A DNA stretch of 64,000 nucleotides from Portunus trituberculatus (GCF_017591435.1 NC_059303.1:6261360-6325359), one strand, 5' to 3'; shown: positions 50,740 through 62,796, counted from the first letter of the stretch. Notes: generated by a model not told the origin, from the sequence alone. A program made the numbers and translations.

Positions 50740-51410
50740 GTGGGAAGGGAGCAAATTATGGTAGAGAGAAAAGGTAAATTATTCCACTGTAGAGACATGA
50801 AGGAGAGAGAACAGATGGGAAGGTAAGGAAGGCAGTGTTTGGAGGGAAATTGACGACTGAGAATGGATATAATAGTCAATGTGAGAAAGACAAATGCATT
50901 AGTTACAGAAGATACATATTAACTGAAATGTGCAAGGAAATATAGGTAATAGGAAGGTACAGAAAGGCAGAGCAGCGAGATAATATATACCATATCATGG
51001 ATAAGATGAAGGGAATTAGTAGTATATCTTACTGCAGTACGTAGATATATGCATGGTAGCTGTGATGCGAGACGAGAGAGAGAGAGAGAGGAAGTAGAAA
51101 GATATAGAAAGGCAGTGTTTGGCGTGATAACAAATGACGGAATATAGATAAGAGGAGAGCATTACTACGTACAAATCTTACTGCAGTAGATTAGCATGAA
51201 TGGTAATGAAGATAAAGAGAGAAGACGAAGGTAAGGGAAGGTACGGGAAGGTAGAAAGGGAGGGAGTGAAAACATGACGTGATGGAGTAAAGGTGAGGTA
51301 CTAAAAATACTACGGTAGGTTGGTAGACATAGTAGATGAGGTAGGGGAGAGCGGTATACGGTAGAAAGGTAGGAAAGGCAGAAAAGAGAAAAATACGAGG
51401 CGAGGAAGCC
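50740..51410. repeat. degenerate tandem array, about 120-147 bp units (5 copies)
   Basis: GAAAGGCAG-type landmarks near 50830, 50966 and 51111, with diverged versions near 51258 and 51376. Best-conserved words between neighbouring units are ATCTTACTGCAGTA (about 51028 and 51177) and AAGGCAGTGTTTGG (50827 and 51109). Purine-rich. Confidence 0.6.
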
Positions 51411-52429
51411 ATGATAAGAGGCTTAGAATTGTACATAGGAGTCAGAGGTTGATTCTCGTAGACAATGCTGTGACCATTATAGGGAGAGAAGATAAGGGGT
51501 TAGGACGACAAGATAGGCAGGTATAGATGGACAGTAGCTGGTAAGATACGAGCCGAGGGAAGTTAAGCTGAAAGATTAAAGATGGCACTGGTATTTGGTA
51601 CATTTTCCTTATCTATCAATCATTCTAACATCGCTACTTGTTCCTCATCTATCCTACTTGTTTTACAGGTACCTTAAGACTTTAAACTAAGTGAAAATTA
51701 TAAAACTTACTATCTTAATCCGTTTCTTTGTTGCCGATGCTTATAGAAATTTCATGCATTACTCTTGGTGTTGTTAATTGTTTCAAATCGCAGTAATAAG
51801 GTTAATAAAGTTACAGAAAAATACCGACAGGGATCTAAAAAGACAACTTAACCTCATTTAAAGGTGCTGTTAAGGTGAAAAAGGTAGAAAAACAAGAAAA
51901 TAAAAGACAAAAGACTAAAAATGAAGGGGAATACCTGAAACCATCAACAGTAGACACTTTTATAGGACAGTTAATTAATGTTGAGTGGAGTTATATATAT
52001 TTTCTTTCAATCTAATTAGAATACTAAACAAGCTGATCATCTCGAATAAAAATACACACTCGAGTAAATGAATAAAATATCAAGTTTTCCTTCTTCCTCC
52101 CTCTCGCATAAGTTATTGACAAAATCCACAAACGTCACTGCAACTTTAATCCACTTTTCCACATAAACAAAGGAAGCCACCGCCACACATCCCACCCTAT
52201 CCACTCTCCCACTTATAAAACCACCCAAACATCCACACACCTACTAGAGACCCTCGTTGTTCTGTCAAATTTACAGCCAATCAATTTTCATTTTTCCACA
52301 GTTTCTTGGCGCGACAAAAGTGTTGGCTCCGCTTTTGTTTCACCGAGACGGGGAGTTTGAGGAAGCACCGCAGCGGGACTGTTAAGGCGAGACATGTCAT
52401 CAGAAGTGCGTGTAAGAAATATTGTGTGG
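51411..52429. other. mixed AT-rich sequence, no gene
   Basis: No SSR longer than a few units and no supported gene. C/A-rich around 52130-52240. Confidence 0.5.
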
Positions 52430-53272
52430 AGAGGACAAGGAGACGAAAGTACGAAACAGTAGAAAATATGATAAGGTACGAAGGCTGAGGAGATAAATGG
52501 GAAGAGAAAGGGAGATTTAACGAAGAAAGAGTACTGCAACGAGCATACTGGAAGGGATGAGAGGAAAGTGAAGGAAGGAAGTGATAGGAAAAATAAGGTA
52601 GAGAGAAAGAGACAGAGGAAATTGAAGATAAAGGAAAAGAGGAAGGAAAATATAACGAAGAGAATAAGGCAACGAGAACACTAGAAGGGATAAGAAGACA
52701 GTGAAAGAAAGAAATGCCAAATCGTAGAAGAAGAAGGATAAGATAATAAAATACAAATAAAAAAACAGAGGGAGGGAAAGATAAATGGAAAGAGAAAGGA
52801 CATTTTAACGGAGACAAAGTAAGACATGGTGGAATACTGGAAGGGAAAAGAGGAAAGTGATGAAAGGAAGAAGTTGTAGCAGAAGTATGATAAGGTAGAC
52901 ACAGGCAGAGGGAAGGGAAGATAAAGGGAAAGAGAAAGGGAAATTTAACGGAGACAGAGTAAGGCAGAGGAACACAGGAAGGAACGAAAGAGTGGTGAAA
53001 GGGTAACAAGACTGGGAAAAGCGTAGGGAGGGGATAGATAGCGTTGGAGAGTAAGAAAGATTGAACGTGGAGACAAGGGATTGAGGCAGGGGAGAATAAT
53101 GCCTGGAAGGGACAAGGAAATGGGAGTAATAGGAAGAGTGGAGTAAAAAGAGAGAAGGGAAACAGAAATAAAGGAAAAAAAAGAGGCTGCAACAGAGAGA
53201 CAAGTGTTGGACAGGGATGAACGGAGAAAACTGCCATAGAATATCAAAGTACAGCAATAAAGGTGTGTATGG

Positions 53273-53331
<59 letters not shown>

Positions 53332-53800
53332 AACGATTTAACAAGGAGACAAGGAGGGGAGTTAGGCAGGGAGGCAATAGGAGAGGAGACTGGGAAGGCA
53401 AAATAACAAGAGATTATGTGACAAGGCAGGAGGAAGGAATGTGAAGAAAATAAAGCAGTAGAAAAAAAACCTAACACAAAGACCAGGAGGTGAAAGGTAA
53501 CTCAAGTAGGAGTGAGAAACTTTAGAGAGAGCAAAAGTAAGGTAGAAAAAGGCAAGAAAAGAAACAGATAGGAAACAAACACTGAGGCAAGACAGTAAGG
53601 AATGGAAGGGCGAGAGAAGGACTGACAGAGGGCTAAATGTGAAAGAAAGCAGCAGTAAGAAGGGATACGGAAAGGTAGGAGAGGTGGGGAGTGAGAGAGT
53701 AGAGATTTAACATAGAGACAAGGTGAAGGGTGAAGCAGGGGAGTGGGAGGGGTGACAGGGAGCATGGTGTGTATGATCAAAGCGGCCTTGTTAGTAGCAG
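52430..53800. repeat. degenerate purine-rich tandem array, about 117-153 bp units (about 9 copies)
   Basis: Core ATTTAACGGAGACA.AGTAAG or a close variant begins near 52515, 52650, 52803, 52943, 53060, 53186, 53336, 53470 and 53704. It is followed about 20 bases later by an ACTGGAAGGGA..AGAGG word and preceded by GGGAAGATAAAGGGAAAGAG. The long minus frame (318 codons, 53237-52281) is a C/T-rich reading of this array, not a gene. Confidence 0.75.
53275..53327. repeat. (GA)26 microsatellite inside the array
   Basis: Pure GA repeat of about 52 bp lying within the degenerate array, just before the unit at 53336. Confidence 0.97.
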
Positions 53801-54091
53801 CAGCAGAGGGAGTCTAAACATGATAACCCTGTGCCCCTCGCGACCAGCCCCTTTCCCTCTTATTGCTTCTGCTGTCGCCTTCCATCTCGCGTCTCCTTTA
53901 CCATATATGATTTATCGTTCAGTGTTTCTCGGCTTGGGAACACTCGCTCGCGTCTGTCTGGACTCTGAATAACACTGAAGTACGTTCCTGTCGAGTCTGA
54001 TCTTCCAGCATTACGTTATACAAGCAAATTTTACAGAAACAAGATGAACTAGCATTTATGAGTGACTGTAATGAGAGATGATGCTAAGATG
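53801..54091. other. no feature recognised
   Basis: Mixed sequence without a supported gene. Confidence 0.45.
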
Positions 54092-54119
54092 CGGTGGTGG
54101 TGGTGGTGGTGGTGGTGGT
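54092..54119. repeat. (GGT)9 microsatellite
   Basis: Pure GGT repeat. Confidence 0.95.
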
Positions 54120-54255
54120 AAGTGAGGTGAGGTTCTTGCAAGGGGTAGAATGGAGAGCAGCTTGAATGTGTAATGTGAAAGAGACGTATGTTTGTTTGTG
54201 GAGTGGATGCTTTGTGTACATAACAGAGGAGCAAGGGTGACGTGGATGTGTAGGA

Positions 54256-54600
54256 TGGTGATGGATGAGTTTCTGTGGTGAAGTATAGTTTTCTCTAGTG
54301 AAGGATGGATTTGTATGGTAAAGCGTGGGTTTGTATGGTGAAGCGTGGGTGTGTATGGTGAAGCGTGGGTGTGTATGGTGAAGCGTGGGTTTGTATGGTG
54401 AAGCGTGGGTTTGTATGGTAAAGCGTGGGTGTGTATGGTGAAGCGTGGGTTTGTATGGTGAAGCGTGGGTTGAAGCATGGGTGTGTATGGTGAACCGTGG
54501 GTTTGTATGGTGAAGCGTGGGTTTGTATGGTGAAGCGTGGGTGTGTATGGTGAAGCGTGGGTTTGTAAGGTAGAGGAAGTGTTTATATGATGAGGAGAGA
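54256..54600. repeat. 20-bp minisatellite with 3-unit higher-order pattern
   Basis: About 14 clear copies of TATGGTGAAGCGTGGGTTTG (54301-54575) with diverged copies on both sides. A T/G variant in GGGT(T/G)TG is not random: the order reads T,T,G,G,T,T,G,T,x,G,T,T,G,T, where x is a shortened unit, close to a repeating G-T-T triplet of 60 bp. Because 60 bp is 20 codons, the minus strand stays open for 183 codons (54607-54056) as a Thr/His/Pro-rich repeat. I see no evidence that it is expressed. Confidence 0.93.
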
Positions 54601-54934
54601 TGAACATGTATGGTGGAAAATGATTCTAAGTTAAAGTTTGCTCCAGATTAACCAAAAAGACAATCGGCATTAATAAACTCACCATCTCCACAAAAACAAA
54701 CAAATCACTGCTACAGATCATACATGGTGAAGCAAAAGAAGCGACAAGAGAAGCAATAAAAGGGATAAGAAGACTACTTAAAAAAAAGAACCAATATCAT
54801 CACAACCACAGGACGTAAAACAACAATGACCAACGCACCAACACACACCAGTCACACTTATACCTCGACAGTCACGCTCTTCTGGGAATCGAGCTGGAGT
54901 GACATTGGACTCAAGACACGCGGGAAGAGAAAGC

Positions 54935-54940
<6 letters not shown>
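54601..54940. other. no feature recognised
   Basis: A-rich mixed sequence. No gene. Confidence 0.45.

Positions 54941-54967
<27 letters not shown>
54941..54967. repeat. (GA)13 microsatellite
   Basis: Short GA repeat. Confidence 0.93.
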
Positions 54968-55259
54968 TCAGGGGTTCAGATAATGAGTTCAGGGGGAGAT
55001 GTAATCAATGATGACCACGACGCGGACGAAACATAACAAATGAAATTCCTCCGAGGCTTCCGCACACACTAAATTTATCACGCGCCTCTCGTATTTCCCC
55101 CAATTTTTAAAACGCGGGTATTTCTAAATGACGTGTATATTTGTTGCATCACGTCCTCAGTGCGACGCAAATGGATATGGAGATCAACTTTCTCACTTAG
55201 GCATTTTTTGAAGGGATAAAAGATGAGGAACCGTGTTGTTTGTAAGTAAAAAAGCTTGT

Positions 55260-55321
<62 letters not shown>
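55260..55321. repeat. (GA)30 microsatellite
   Basis: Pure GA repeat of about 60 bp. Confidence 0.97.
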
Positions 55322-55325
<4 letters not shown>

Positions 55326-56330
55326 TATAACAAAGCCACAACGACCCTCATCAGTAACACCATCACTTAAAAAATCATTTGAGACGAACACGAGACTGAA
55401 AACAAAACCTCAGCCTTTCTTCACATCCCTCCCCTACCCACGCCACCCTTACGTGCTCCTGTCTTGCCCCTTCCGTCCTTTCTTTACCCACCCCTATACA
55501 CACCCTATATGCCCAACACTATTACTAATGAAGCTCCTCTCTTCCCTAAATAAATGTATTCTAAAATGCTTGAGGTTCATTTTCCCAGCGGCCAGATAGG
55601 AATCATTAGTTTTCTTCGCCTCTTTCACTTGTTACGGCCCGCCCGTAACATACTCCACTACCATCACCTCCTCCGCTTGCTAGCTCGTTCGCCACCTCTC
55701 CACCTCCCCTCCACGTCACCGTCTCATGAAGCCCCGCTACTGTCCCGAAGTTGGATTCACGCGGCCTCCATTCGACTCAAGCAGATGTGTTAACGAGCTC
55801 CCTGATCTTTGGAAGGCAGTCGAGGTGAAGGTCGTAACTAGTGAACACAACGCCTCTTGGAATATCGTGGGCTCCACCTCACCCAGCACTTCACCACTGC
55901 GACACCTCATAAGTATCACTTCCCCTCGTCCCGTTTTTTCCACATTGCCTCCATATAGGATTAGTATTATTGTTAGGTATTGTTAAGTTGGGTTCTTTAT
56001 TGTTGTATTTGTGTGTTATATCTATATGTGTATGTCAGTTTCCTGTGTGTTTTGTTATTGGGTTATTAATTAGCTTCTTAAGTGCCCCCTTTGCATATCC
56101 TTACCAGTTGAACCTGCAGTGTTTTTTTTTTATTATTTTTCACCGGCTCCCCGATGCCAATCTTACCCATTTAACCGGTGAACGTAACACACTCTTATAC
56201 ACACACTCTTCTTCCAACATTGTCACTGGTGTAGTTCTTTTCTTATCCTTAAAGATGTACCCGTACCTTGGAAACACTTTAGGATTGCTTTTAAAGACAT
56301 TAGACATGAATAACCAGTTTTGAATGGGGG
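55322..56330. other. mixed sequence, no gene recognised
   Basis: 55560-55970 has balanced composition and 68-86 codon frames on both strands without recognised features. 55970-56140 is T-rich. No gene is supported. Confidence 0.4.
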
Positions 56331-56545
56331 AATTTCTTTAATGAAGCAGAATTATTTTATTACCACTAGAATCATGAAAAATACTCTTCAAGAATCACAT
56401 CACCTATCAGACATGCATATTGAGTTTTAAAAAGTGCTATTTCTATCAATGAAGCACAAACTTTATTAAACTATCCATTACTGAGGCTAAATCCTTACTA
56501 AACCATTACTAAAATCACAGAAAAACACTCTTGGAAAGCCACACC
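56331..56545. repeat. diverged tandem duplication, about 107-bp spacing
   Basis: ATTTCTTTAATGAAGCA (56332) recurs as ATTTCTATCAATGAAGCA (56439). Both are followed by TTTATTA.., then A.AAAATAC or GAAAAACACTCTT and a CACA(T/C)CACCT-like word. Confidence 0.55.
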
Positions 56546-58095
56546 TTCCAGCAGAGCCTGTTAATGGCGGAGATAAGACGCTGGCACGCTTGAGAATGCG
56601 ATCCCTTGAGTGTTGCGTGGCCGAAAACTCGTCTTGGAGGCCACGGTGATGCTTACTTTCCTAATGCATTTCCCAGCCGGACCTTCCTGATTTAAGAGCC
56701 GTCACAGTGCCTATTGTGTGCGTTCATGTGCGGGCCTCTTGATCCTAAATGCTACACGTGTACTCCTCAGTTCCTTCACGCACACGGACGCACACACACG
56801 CACGCTTGGGTAGAATGAGAGAAGCCATGTAAGGATAATGAAAGGAGGGAGTCGCGATAATTTTGGGGAGAATAGAAATCATGTAAGACGATAATAAAAG
56901 GAGAGAGGGTGCGTATTTAGAAGCGAGGACAGAGAACGTGTAATGATGATGATGAGAAAACGAAAGACAAAAGGGTAGATAATGCATAATAGAGGAAAGA
57001 AAAACTTGAACACGATAATCAAACAAGATAGTCGGAAAAAAGGATACACGTAAACACACCAGCGATAAAAGGATGAAAACGAGAGAGGAAAAAGAAAGAA
57101 AAACACATGAAAGACAGAAATGCGAAGAAAGGGAGAAGCTAAACAGAAAAGGAAAATAGAGAAATCTGGACATAAACACAACTGAGTACGAGGAAGAGGA
57201 ACAAAAGGAGCGGAAGTTCTAAATATAAAGAGGAGGAAACGATGAAAAGGACGGAAAGTTATGATGATAAATGCGTTGCGGTGGTAAAAGCAAGTCCCCT
57301 CCCACAGGAAGCTTATAAAAAGGACACAGTGATAATGAAGGGTAAAGGATAATCCTATGATGAGACGTGCGGGGGAGAATGGCAGCAAAAAGGAAGATGG
57401 AAATAATAGAGCAAAAGGTGAGGCGAGGGAGGGAGGATAATAATAATAGGATAAGTGACTGATGGTGTATGGGAGGAGGTGATAGAGATGGATGACTCAC
57501 TGATGGAAGAGAAGGAAGAGGAGTAGCCAAGCGCATCTTCCTTCCCCTCCCCTCCTCCTCCTCCTCTCCCTCCACAAATATGAAAGATAATGGCGCTGAT
57601 AGTAGATGGATGGGAGAGGAGGGAGAGTGAGGAATGAAGTAAAGGGAGATAAATGAATGGGGAGAGTGAAAGATGCGAGTATGTGTAGCAACAGGAGATG
57701 AATGAATGAATAAGTGAATAAATGAAGGAATGGAAGGAAGGAATGGTAATTATGGAGAATGTTTTGGTCTTTCGCAGTATTACGTGAATAGTGACAAATA
57801 TATTACGTTATAAGAGAATAATAATGAAAAAAGTGGAAGTTTGAGAGAAATTCAATAATAGAAAAAATATTATATGAAAGATGAACCTCTCTCTCTCTGT
57901 CTCTCTCTCTCTCTGCGGACCACCAGACAAGGAAACACGTGAGGAGCGAGACTAAAAGCAAGACGAAAACGCCACACACGCAAATGAAAACTTGAAAACA
58001 GACATCAGATTAACACACGTCATGCTTTTCACTCCAGTCTTTACAATGCAGGCGAACATTACCTCAGGAAGATAATGTTGTGTGGTCCTGCTCTT
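56546..58095. other. mixed then purine-rich sequence, no gene
   Basis: 56880-57480 is A/G-rich on plus and gives minus-strand Phe/Ser/Leu frames (up to 169 codons). 57890-57914 is a short TCTC run. No gene is supported. Confidence 0.5.
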
Positions 58096-58160
58096 CCTCC
58101 TCCTCCTCCTCCTCCTCCTCCTCCTCCTCCTCTTCCTCCTCTTCTTCCTCCTCCTCGTTT
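58096..58160. repeat. (CTC)n microsatellite
   Basis: CTC triplets with CTT variants, about 64 bp. Confidence 0.95.
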
Positions 58161-58791
58161 TCTTCTTCACTCACTCACTGATTACACTCATGTTTATATT
58201 CCCCCTTCTTTTACTCCTCCTCCTCGTCATTTTTCTTCACCTATCGCATTCTCCCCCCAAACCCCCTTTCTCTCTTACTCTCACTCTCATATTTCGCCCG
58301 CAAGGAAGAGAAATTGCGGGCACACGAGGAAATAATGTTAATTAGCAAGCACTTCCACCGCTATCAGTCAAACAATAAACAAAAACTACCATTCTATTAG
58401 TTCCTTATTGTGGCGGTGATAAATTGGGCGCATTTAGGACCCCCCAAGGCTAATTTATAAGCGGCCAGGTAATTTAAAGAGGCAATTTGTCATAGGTGTC
58501 CTTCACGCTTGATGTGAGGTGACGGGCGCAACTCACCGGCCTGTCAGTCTGGCGTTACTCGGCAAGGGAATTAAGGCAATGATTGTAGGCAGTAAATATG
58601 ACCAATGGTGATATTACGCGCCGCTTCGCCTCCTAATTTTCCCACATAAATATTCGTCTCTTTATCTCGTTCCCTCTTTTTCCTTCACTGCTTTATTATT
58701 ATTTTTCCTTTCTTTTCTTTTGTCTGTCTCGTTCTCTTTTTCTGTTGAGTTGGTTCCGTGAAAAGTTTGGTTATTAATGAGTTGAGTGGGT
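58161..58791. other. no feature recognised
   Basis: Mixed sequence. T-rich at 58640-58745. No gene. Confidence 0.45.

Positions 58792-58869
<78 letters not shown>
58792..58869. repeat. (CT)38 microsatellite
   Basis: Pure CT repeat of about 77 bp. Confidence 0.97.
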
Positions 58870-58873
<4 letters not shown>

Positions 58874-59144
58874 CATCAATCAGCGACTTCCATCTTTACA
58901 GGAAAAAAAAAGCATTATACAGTCCTTTCTTGCTCGTCACTTTGCAACACTCGTATAAACAAGAAAGTCACCCCTATGTTTACAGCAGAGCCAGCCACCC
59001 ACCAAACCCACACACCCGGTATTTTTATGCATTACACATCTTTCACCAGGTAACATTATTCTTCGTACCTTCTGCTCATGTTAACTACCTTTACTACCTT
59101 AAAAGTCCACCTGAGATCATCCTTGACCTACCTCAATATAGCTC

Positions 59145-59148
<4 letters not shown>
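58870..59148. other. no feature recognised
   Basis: Mixed, C-rich sequence. Confidence 0.45.

Positions 59149-59188
<40 letters not shown>
59149..59188. repeat. (AC)20 microsatellite
   Basis: Pure AC repeat of about 40 bp. Confidence 0.97.
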
Positions 59189-59190
<2 letters not shown>

Positions 59191-59945
59191 ACACAGGCCA
59201 GGACCCACCAACCGCTCCTTCTGTATCCTTAAAATCCCTTCACCCTCCTAGGATTTCCTGTTATCCCCAGGACCTCCCACGGCCCTCCAATCTGACACGC
59301 CCTTATGACCCTTTCACCAAGGCACCCACCCACGCCCTACCGTTCCTCAAGCGCCATGCCACGACTCTGGTTCTTAATAGGCAGAACCGCCCCCAAGGAC
59401 CTCACCTCGACTCTACAACCCTCTCGAAGTCTGCGCCTCATCTCGCGCTCTCAGTCCTCAAGTATGTCTCCTCCTGTCGCCACCCACGCCCACACACATC
59501 CTCCTCACGTACTCAAACCCTCGTCCCGTTCATGTGAGTTAAGAATACAACACAGCCGATCCTAAGCTCTCTAAAGCTTCTTCCATCCTACACCTAACCT
59601 AAAGCCCTTCTCTACCTTCTCTCCTACTCCTCTTCCTCCCATCCCCTTCCCTTCCCATGCCCCTTTACCCTCTCCCTTCAGCCTCGTGGGTCGGGTTACA
59701 TAGGGGTGGCGCTCAACTGTCGCCTCAGCACCCGCCTCTCTGCAAACTTATAATTACATCGCCGTAATGAGGAACACCCGACGCCCGTACAGCGGAGGGT
59801 AGTAGCACGGTGATGAGGCGGCCTACCACTGCACCTTCTTCAAATCCGACCGTAAATTAACAAACTACCGCTAAGTGTGTCTCAGAATGTGTGCTCAGAT
59901 TTTAGGAAGGTAGAAAGACTGTTTCAGGTGGGTTAGTTTACTGGT

Positions 59946-59947
<2 letters not shown>
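59189..59947. other. C-rich mixed sequence, no gene recognised
   Basis: A plus frame of 86 codons (59305-59565) is Ser/Pro/Arg-rich and not recognised. 59570-59690 is pyrimidine-rich. Confidence 0.45.

Positions 59948-60001
<54 letters not shown>
59948..60001. repeat. (GT)27 microsatellite
   Basis: Pure GT repeat of about 53 bp. Confidence 0.97.
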
Positions 60002-60003
<2 letters not shown>

Positions 60004-61211
60004 CCTGCATGCGTCTCCTTCACGGGTTACTGAACGGTTAAGAACATGATAAATTATCTAGCGAAGTTTTGCATAATTATCATGACTTTCCATTCGCTCG
60101 TCTCAAATTATACCAAAAATGTTTGAGCCACACAATTACCAGGTAAATGTGTGGGTGAGGAAGTAACCCTTAGCACATGAAAATAATCAATTACGACGAG
60201 AACAGCGCACATTATGGAACAAAAAGAGTTGTAATTATATTCTGCTTTTACATTTGGTTCTGATTTTCAACCTGACAGAACACCCGCCAGTAACAGCGAG
60301 CACTTCTCCAATATCGGCAGCTTGTCTACCTGTCAGCGGTCACCCTGGGCATCCTTCACCCCGGGAGGGAACCTAACAACACCTTGCCACACCATGACCG
60401 TCTGATTGAATTTATAATGAATTAAAAGCCAAATCTACTTTTCAACCAGAAAAGGAAAGTCAAGCTGCCTGCCACGGCCGCTACACACTGAGGGATCCTG
60501 CCACTCACACTTCGCGGCTCCTCTGTCCGTTGCTTCACCTGACTCGCTACAGCAACTCTTGGTTTACCTTTAATCTGCCGACTGTTTTGAAGACTTTCTG
60601 CTGGATCACCGTACCTGCAACGAAAGAATAATAGAATCATTAAAACCAGAAAAAATAGGAAGTGTCAGGGAAGCTCAGAGGTAAGATGTAGCCATGCAGT
60701 CAAAATTATTTTCTCGTGTACTTACACAAGGTTAGCACTGCCCTCGGTGTCTGCTCCTAGTGGTTGCAGATTTCTAAACACCCCGACAGACAAGCAAACC
60801 CCAAGACCGATCCATCACGCCTCCCCACACCCGCGACGGCACACGCGTTCCCCACACGCCGCGGAGGGTCCAACCACCACCACCACCATCACCTCAACCA
60901 CCACCACCAACAACAACAACAACAAAAGGAGCAGCAATGGAACAGGTCTCTCTCTCCTCCCTGGCGGTCACGGTCAAGGCCAAAGGAAGGGTACAGTGAA
61001 TCCCAGTATCCTTGAAGCGTGTTAAATTATGTACCATTCAACTATCACCATCGCCATTAGAGATGCAAACATTGCCGCATACTGGATGGGCTAAATGCTC
61101 CTTCGTAACCTGAGAAAAGGAATGCACTCACACACTCACTCTCTCATATACGCCGATTTATCTCAACGTTTCAGGGACGTACAGGGCTGCAAGGTACCCA
61201 CACTGGGGAGA
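60002..61211. other. mixed sequence with one exon-like piece
   Basis: Contains the 47-nt exon-like element at 60568-60614 (separate entry) and a CACCACCACC/AACAACAAC run at about 60872-60925. Otherwise non-repetitive, with no recognised gene. Confidence 0.45.
60568..60614 (-). CDS. candidate 47-nt internal exon, unknown product
   Basis: On the minus strand, TTATTCTTTCGTTGCAG is a good acceptor, cleaving before 60614. The 47 bases end AAG followed by GTAAAC, an acceptable donor. Entered in phase 1 it reads TVIQQKVFKTVGRLK. That phase is compatible with the exon-like piece ending at 61956. No family is recognised. Confidence 0.18.
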
Positions 61212-61500
61212 TTAGCGTGGCTGACTGAGAACTTGTCAATAAAACGAAATGGCGTGTACATCCTAGTATTGAAAGTAAACACATTTTACTTGTTCTGCTG
61301 TTATCGGCCTGCCTATTTCTTTAAATCGATGTACACAACTGGGTAATGTAACTGGAGACAGAAGACATGTCAATAAAACGAAACTACGTGTATATTCTAA
61401 CTGGAGAAGCAAAAACATTTTACTTATCCTGTCACTGTCAACTGCCCGTCTACTCTTTTAGATTGATACACACAGCTAGGAAAGTAAATAAGGAAGCCTG
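61212..61500. repeat. tandem duplication, 134-bp spacing (2 copies)
   Basis: TGTCAATAAAACGAAA at 61234 recurs at 61368. Each copy is followed by CGTGTA(C/T)AT.CTA, A..CA.TTTTACTT.T(C/T)CTG, an A(T)CGATGTACACA or GATTGATACACACA word, and GTAA. Similarity covers nearly the whole unit. Confidence 0.88.
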
Positions 61501-61955
61501 TCAGACGTATTAAATCAGTGCTGCGAAGTCCAAAGAAAACAGATGGAAAAGCCCCTACATTCTGTGTGTCCTGGCGTCACTCACCCAGAACACGCCTCAT
61601 TAGTGTGGCCGTGAAGCCCTAATGTGTGATGCCTTGAACAGCTTGACCAGATGGCGCAGCGCTGAGGTGTCGCAGGTTATGGGCTGGAGTCTTACAGAGG
61701 TGACGATATAACACAGGAAAATAAGTAATCTTTTAAAATGTGAATGAAATATTGAGTAAGTGAGAATGATTAAGGAATACAATAACGAATATATGAATAA
61801 TTGAACGAATAAAAGATAGAAAGCAAAAAAGAACGATAAAAAGACGAGAGGAACGAAGGAACGAACAATATGTAAACTAAGTAATCAAACAAATTAGTGA
61901 ATGAGGAAATAAAAGTAAATAAACCACCAAATAAATATACATCACACTGTCTTAC
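61501..61955. other. no feature recognised
   Basis: Mixed then AT-rich sequence with repeated GAACGAA and GAATA words at 61780-61880. Confidence 0.45.
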
Positions 61956-62240
61956 CTGCAGCCTTCACGATCGAGTAACACATCAAACAATTCCTAATGG
62001 CAAGAGAAATAGCAGGAAACACTTCAAATACATTACTCGAAACTTTATCCCATAGTTCAACGAGGCGCGGCAGGTGTGAGGGTGCATGAAGGTGTCGAGG
62101 CTTGGACGCAGCTCGGGTAACCGGCGGCAGTCCATTAGGAGATAAAAGCACATCACGGCGATATGATTAAGGAGCTCTGACGTGGCAGCAAACTCGTCGA
62201 ACCGGTGATGCTGTGTTGCAAGCACGTGTACTACAACTGC
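61956..62240 (-). CDS. candidate exon-like region, unknown product
   Basis: On the minus strand this 285-bp stretch ends in GGCTGCAG followed by GTAAGA, an exact donor consensus. Two frames are open for long parts. One reaches the donor and reads MCYSIVKAAG at its end. The other stays open for about 97 codons (62275-61983), contains SELLNHIAVMCFYLLMDCRR, and stops before the donor. Composition is balanced, unlike the SSR frames, but no domain is recognised and the two readings compete. Confidence 0.18.
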
Positions 62241-62290
62241 AACACCATCATAGCTGATAACATAATCGACAGCAAAAACAAAAGCGATGA

Positions 62291-62451
62291 TATTAATAAT
62301 AATAATAATAATAATAATAACAATAATAATAATAATGATAATAACAATAATAATAATATTAATGACTAATGGTAATAATAATGATAGCAATAACTAACAA
62401 TAGCAAAAATAACAAACATAATAATAATGACTAATAATCATAATAATAAGC

Positions 62452-62482
<31 letters not shown>

Positions 62483-62500
62483 CAATACTTACAAATAAAT
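62291..62500. repeat. degenerate (AAT)n trinucleotide array
   Basis: AATAATAATAAT blocks at about 62293-62355 and 62420-62482 with CAATAA and TGATAA interruptions. The minus-strand poly-Ile frames come from this. Confidence 0.95.
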
Positions 62501-62796
62501 AATAATGATATACGTAATAAAGGATAAAAAAGGATATGCTGAACAGAAAATGAAGAACAAGAACACGAAGATTAAGAAAAGCAAGAACAAAGGAACACGA
62601 AGAAAACAAAAAAAAGAAACAAGAAGAAAAAGGAAAAAAGTAATAACCACAACCACCATTACCACAACCACCACCAACAACAACACCATCAATAACAATA
62701 ACAACAAAAACCCTTCATTCAAAAAATCCATCTCGAATTAAATAAAGGTAGAGAGGGCAAATGAGTCCCCCACAGGTGTTCCCAGGCCGTGCTTAC
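62501..62796. other. A-rich sequence with ACC/AAC runs
   Basis: 62530-62640 is A/G-rich. 62645-62710 is ACCACCAACAACAAC-like. No gene. Confidence 0.5.

Noticed and set aside
52281..53237. Long minus-strand open frame of 318 codons, rich in Ser, Leu, Phe and Pro
   Set aside because: It reads the C/T strand of the degenerate tandem array at 52430-53800. Overlapping minus frames are open as well, the composition is low-complexity, and stops are rare because the strand lacks purines.
54056..54607. 183-codon repeat protein on the minus strand as a real gene
   Set aside because: The frame is fully explained by the 20-bp minisatellite, whose 60-bp super-period preserves reading frame. There is no supporting start, splice or flanking coding sequence.
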